In this document: positions 61,994 to 64,000 of the stretch, one piece after another
Numbering within the stretch: position 1 is the stretch's first letter
How the letters are laid out: each line of letters opens with the position of its first letter
Assembly (NCBI GenBank): GCA_051660685.1
Contig: JBOFQB010000085.1
Location: forward strand, 24,250-88,249
Direction: 5' to 3'
Origin: JAVBSX01 sp051660685
GTDB taxonomy: Bacteria > Planctomycetota > Planctomycetia > Pirellulales > Thermoguttaceae
Length of the DNA stretch: 64,000 nt
Position numbers and translations under genes: made by a program
Notes under the pieces: generated by a model
Told to the model about the DNA's origin: nothing
What the model saw: the letters and a program-made list of their open reading frames with translations, nothing else
Database searches by the model: none

Positions 61994-62683
61994 ATGACCC
62001 GGCTTCTTACTTCCCTGTTGCTTGTTTTCGGTCTTGTTTCCTGCAATTTCACAACATTTGTTTTGGCGCAGGATGAGGAGGATGTTTTTCCGACCATTCT
62101 GGCGTCTGAAGGAATGGTGATTGCAGGAACCCAATTTGTCCCCTATTGGGCCAAAAATAACGCGCAAAACGCCCCTCCTGCTGTTAACGGGGAATTATTC
62201 GTCTTTAATGTAATCACGCAATACAAGGAAAATGGCGAAGTGCAACCGTTTCGCGTTGCACTTTACGCTTATGCACAAGGTGAGAATGATTCTGAACCGC
62301 GACCGATTGGTGTCCGAAATGACATTGACGTTGACAAACGGTACTCCTCGAAACGTCCGGGAGGAGGTCTTATGGTCAGTACACAAATCAACGGCATTTG
62401 CGGCTCCGTTTCCCTGTTTCTTCCTCACGCTGTCTACAATTTACCTCCTGGAATGTACCAGATTTCATACCGAATCATGTCTTTTCTGGACAAATCGGGG
62501 AAAACGGAGATCGAGGAATACGCGATTGGAACAGGTTTCTACGTTGAAGTTGTGCAACCGAATGAAAAAGGGAATCGGGGAAAAGAACCGACCCGGATCA
62601 TTCATCAGAATATGTTTGAAACGTCGGATGAAAGGGCAATGTTATCTGCCGAACCGTACACGTTGCGGAAAATCCGTCCTTGA
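61994..62683 (+). CDS. Exported protein of unknown function
   Basis: 229 aa from ATG 61994 with AAAGGA 6 bp upstream. The signal peptide ends near SCNFTTFVLA-QD; a lipobox-like LVSC is present earlier, so lipidation is possible. The mature part is beta-rich (NGELFVFNVITQYKENGEVQ, PPGMYQISYRIMSFLDKSGK) and resembles small C2-like or Ig-like exported domains of planctomycetes, though no family is named. It stands alone after groEL. Confidence 0.6.
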   Translation: MTRLLTSLLLVFGLVSCNFTTFVLAQDEEDVFPTILASEGMVIAGTQFVPYWAKNNAQNAPPAVNGELFVFNVITQYKENGEVQPFRVALYAYAQGENDSEPRPIGVRNDIDVDKRYSSKRPGGGLMVSTQINGICGSVSLFLPHAVYNLPPGMYQISYRIMSFLDKSGKTEIEEYAIGTGFYVEVVQPNEKGNRGKEPTRIIHQNMFETSDERAMLSAEPYTLRKIRP

Positions 62684-62690
62684 TACACCA

Positions 62691-62768
62691 ATGTTTAGCC
62701 GCGATACAACGTATCGCGCGTACAGAGATTTCAATACGCGCGGAACGTTGTTCCTCGGCTAAACGAGG
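62691..62768. repeat. Composite palindrome, family A
   Basis: ATGTTTAGCCGCGATACAAC, GTATCGCGCG, a spacer ending TTTCAATAC, then GCGCGGAACGTTGTTCCTC and GGCTAAACGAGG. Same composite as 51353-51434. Confidence 0.88.
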
Positions 62769-62836
62769 AAACGCGCGGAACGTTGTTCCTCGGTTAAACG
62801 GGGAAACGCGCGGAACGTTGTTCTTCGGTTAAACGG
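62736..62836. repeat. Tandem array, 3 x 35 bp
   Basis: Three units starting ACGCGCGGAACGTTGTTCCT at 62736, 62771 and 62806, each continuing CGGYTAAACGRGGAA; the last is cut to 31 bp. The first unit is also the right arm of the composite palindrome, so the array seems to have grown from it. Confidence 0.92.
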
Positions 62837-63028
62837 TCCGACGCATAATGGTGTGCTGTTTTTTTAAATAGGGGAAATTTCCTCTTTTTTACTGTCACAA
62901 CGGAATAATCATCACTTCTCCGTTTCCTTCTTCTTGGATGTGTCATGCTTAGGATGAACGCCGACACGCTGATTGTCAGTTTGTCAGACTCGCGTTTCAG
63001 GTACACTTTGCCAAGAAAGGAAAAAGTT

Positions 63029-63853
63029 ATGACGAGTCGTGTTATCACTCGCAAGGGATGGTATGTCCCGCTAATGATTGGTGTTGTTCTCCTATGTTTC
63101 GGTTCCCTTCGTGCTGATCTTTTGTCACAAAACATCAGTACAGGTTCTGAGACGTATTGGAAAAATGGATACGAGCTGGATCAGAATTGGACAGTTGCGT
63201 ATCTGGGCGGATTGGATTTGGGGGCGGAACCGGGAATACACCCCTCTCTTTCGGTTTTTGAGGCGAGTTTGAACGGAGCCGAACCGTTGGAATTTGAAGA
63301 AACATGGGTTTTGCCCGATTCACATTGGCCGTTATCACTCAGTGAGTCAAGCACTTGGGGACAATTGGACTCAGAATGGGCTCGTTGGATTGTTCCACTT
63401 TCCTTCAGAGACGTGATTGCTGAACTGGACAATCCGGCATACCCCTTGTCTCACATTCCCGGTTATTACGCCTACAAAATGGACGTTGACACGGATTGGG
63501 ACTCGGCAAGAATTCTGGGTCTTTTAGCGTCGGATAATGACATTATGGGTGTCATGTTCAACGGAAACTGGCTTGAACTTCTAACCGTTCCGAATGAACG
63601 TGAGTTTGATGTCCGTTATCAACTGGATGAGACCCTGATTGGGGGAAGTGATTTCTCCAACGAGTTGATTGTCATTGTTTCCAATTTTTCGGGACCTGTT
63701 TATGGAAACCCGACGGGACTTTGGTTGGGCGGGATCGTGAGAATCAATCCTGAACCGATTAACGAGGTTCCTGAACCGGGGAGTTTGCTCCTGATGAGTT
63801 GTTTTGGTCTGACATTTTTCTCCTGCAAAGTGTTGGGCCGAAAAAGGACGTAG
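63029..63853 (+). CDS. PEP-CTERM sorting-signal exported protein
   Basis: 274 aa from ATG 63029 with AAGGA upstream. The N-terminal signal (about 8-31) ends GSLRA-DL. The mature part has Trp/Asp/Glu-rich stretches (LDQNWTVAYLGGLDLGAEP, MDVDTDWDSARILG). The C-terminus VPEPGSLLLMS, then a hydrophobic helix and KVLGRKR is a typical PEP-CTERM anchor, processed by an exosortase. No exosortase gene is in the window. The body may be a small carbohydrate-binding or structural domain; no name fits. Confidence 0.8.
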   Translation: MTSRVITRKGWYVPLMIGVVLLCFGSLRADLLSQNISTGSETYWKNGYELDQNWTVAYLGGLDLGAEPGIHPSLSVFEASLNGAEPLEFEETWVLPDSHWPLSLSESSTWGQLDSEWARWIVPLSFRDVIAELDNPAYPLSHIPGYYAYKMDVDTDWDSARILGLLASDNDIMGVMFNGNWLELLTVPNEREFDVRYQLDETLIGGSDFSNELIVIVSNFSGPVYGNPTGLWLGGIVRINPEPINEVPEPGSLLLMSCFGLTFFSCKVLGRKRT

Positions 63854-63864
63854 AAACTTTTAAG

Positions 63865-63890
63865 GTAAGCGTTCACGGAATTTGATCACA
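63865..63890. repeat. Partial family C word at the window end
   Basis: GTAAGCGTTCACGGAATT resembles the reverse complement of CGTGAACGGTTACG from family C with one to two changes. It may be a decayed or variant copy; the window ends 110 bp later. Confidence 0.4.
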
Positions 63891-64000
63891 GGCGAGGGAA
63901 CTTCTCGTTCGGGTGCTATCAAGAATCATTGCGAAACCGCCGGAACCAACGTCGGAGGTTTGCCGCCAAATAAATGGGCTGATACACTTTCGTGTAAGAA

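Noticed and set aside
62736..62836. CRISPR array
   Set aside because: The three 35-bp units are contiguous, with no variable spacers and no cas genes.

Overview
The window reads as a chromosomal segment of a moderately low-GC member of the Planctomycetota. This is an inference. It rests on several small proteins of a type I associate with that phylum (for example a lipoprotein ending in MTPYQTHGGII), on a fused ABC-2 permease/CPBP protease, on a PilM-like pilus protein opening WLAITWD, on a PEP-CTERM exported protein, and on frequent starts without a clear Shine-Dalgarno site. No rRNA is present to fix the taxonomy. A flavodiiron oxidase suggests life at low oxygen.

Layout. 1-5.5 kb (minus strand): a URO-D/MtaA-type methyltransferase-fold gene cut by the window edge, two type IV pilus/type II secretion inner-membrane genes (PilO-like, PilM-PilN-like) and scpB. 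6-14 kb: a radical-SAM-linked DUF2344 gene followed by RNase E/G, an orphan beta-class DNA methyltransferase, a MoxR ATPase, rpsA on the opposite strand, then a BatA-like membrane protein. 14-17 kb: small conserved or membrane proteins and dhaK. 17.9-27.3 kb: an HDOD protein, asnS, a metal/cobalamin-type binding lipoprotein, TPR proteins, rpsT, an exported HELGH metallopeptidase, an ErpA-like Fe-S carrier and a PfkB kinase. 27.5-41.2 kb: a secreted glycoside hydrolase-like protein, a flavodiiron protein, dnaX, a ROK kinase, an adenosine-deaminase-like protein translationally coupled to a large lipoprotein-like protein, and a GH36 alpha-galactosidase. 41.5-53 kb: an accessory-looking stretch rich in palindromic repeats, with a degenerate SEC-C/TPR protein, a BtaA-like (DUF3419) betaine-lipid enzyme, tRNA-Arg(CCG), a carbon-nitrogen hydrolase, an Rpn/YhgA-type nuclease, unknown exported proteins and a PAP2 phosphatase. 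53-64 kb: the ABC-2/CPBP fusion, an FGGY-type kinase, rpsU, a membrane-anchored thioredoxin, an MBL-fold/beta-CASP hydrolase, groES-groEL, an exported unknown and a PEP-CTERM protein.

Functionally the window mixes housekeeping genes (translation: rpsA, rpsT, rpsU, asnS; RNA decay: rng; replication and segregation: dnaX, scpB; folding: groESL) with carbohydrate use. The carbohydrate set is a GH36 enzyme, a GH-like secreted protein and four sugar-kinase-type genes of different families (DhaK, PfkB, ROK, FGGY). I see no CRISPR array, no complete insertion sequence, no prophage and no defence operon.

The most unusual signal is non-coding: at least five families of short intergenic repeats recur from 31 to 64 kb. 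The main one is a palindromic element built on TTTAGCCGCGATACAACG, present in about seven places, sometimes as a composite long hairpin (one with perfect 31-bp arms) and once followed by a 3-unit 35-bp tandem array. Other items worth following are the Cys-rich N-terminal extension of GroES, the altered ATP-site motifs of the FGGY protein, and the BtaA-like gene standing without a BtaB partner.
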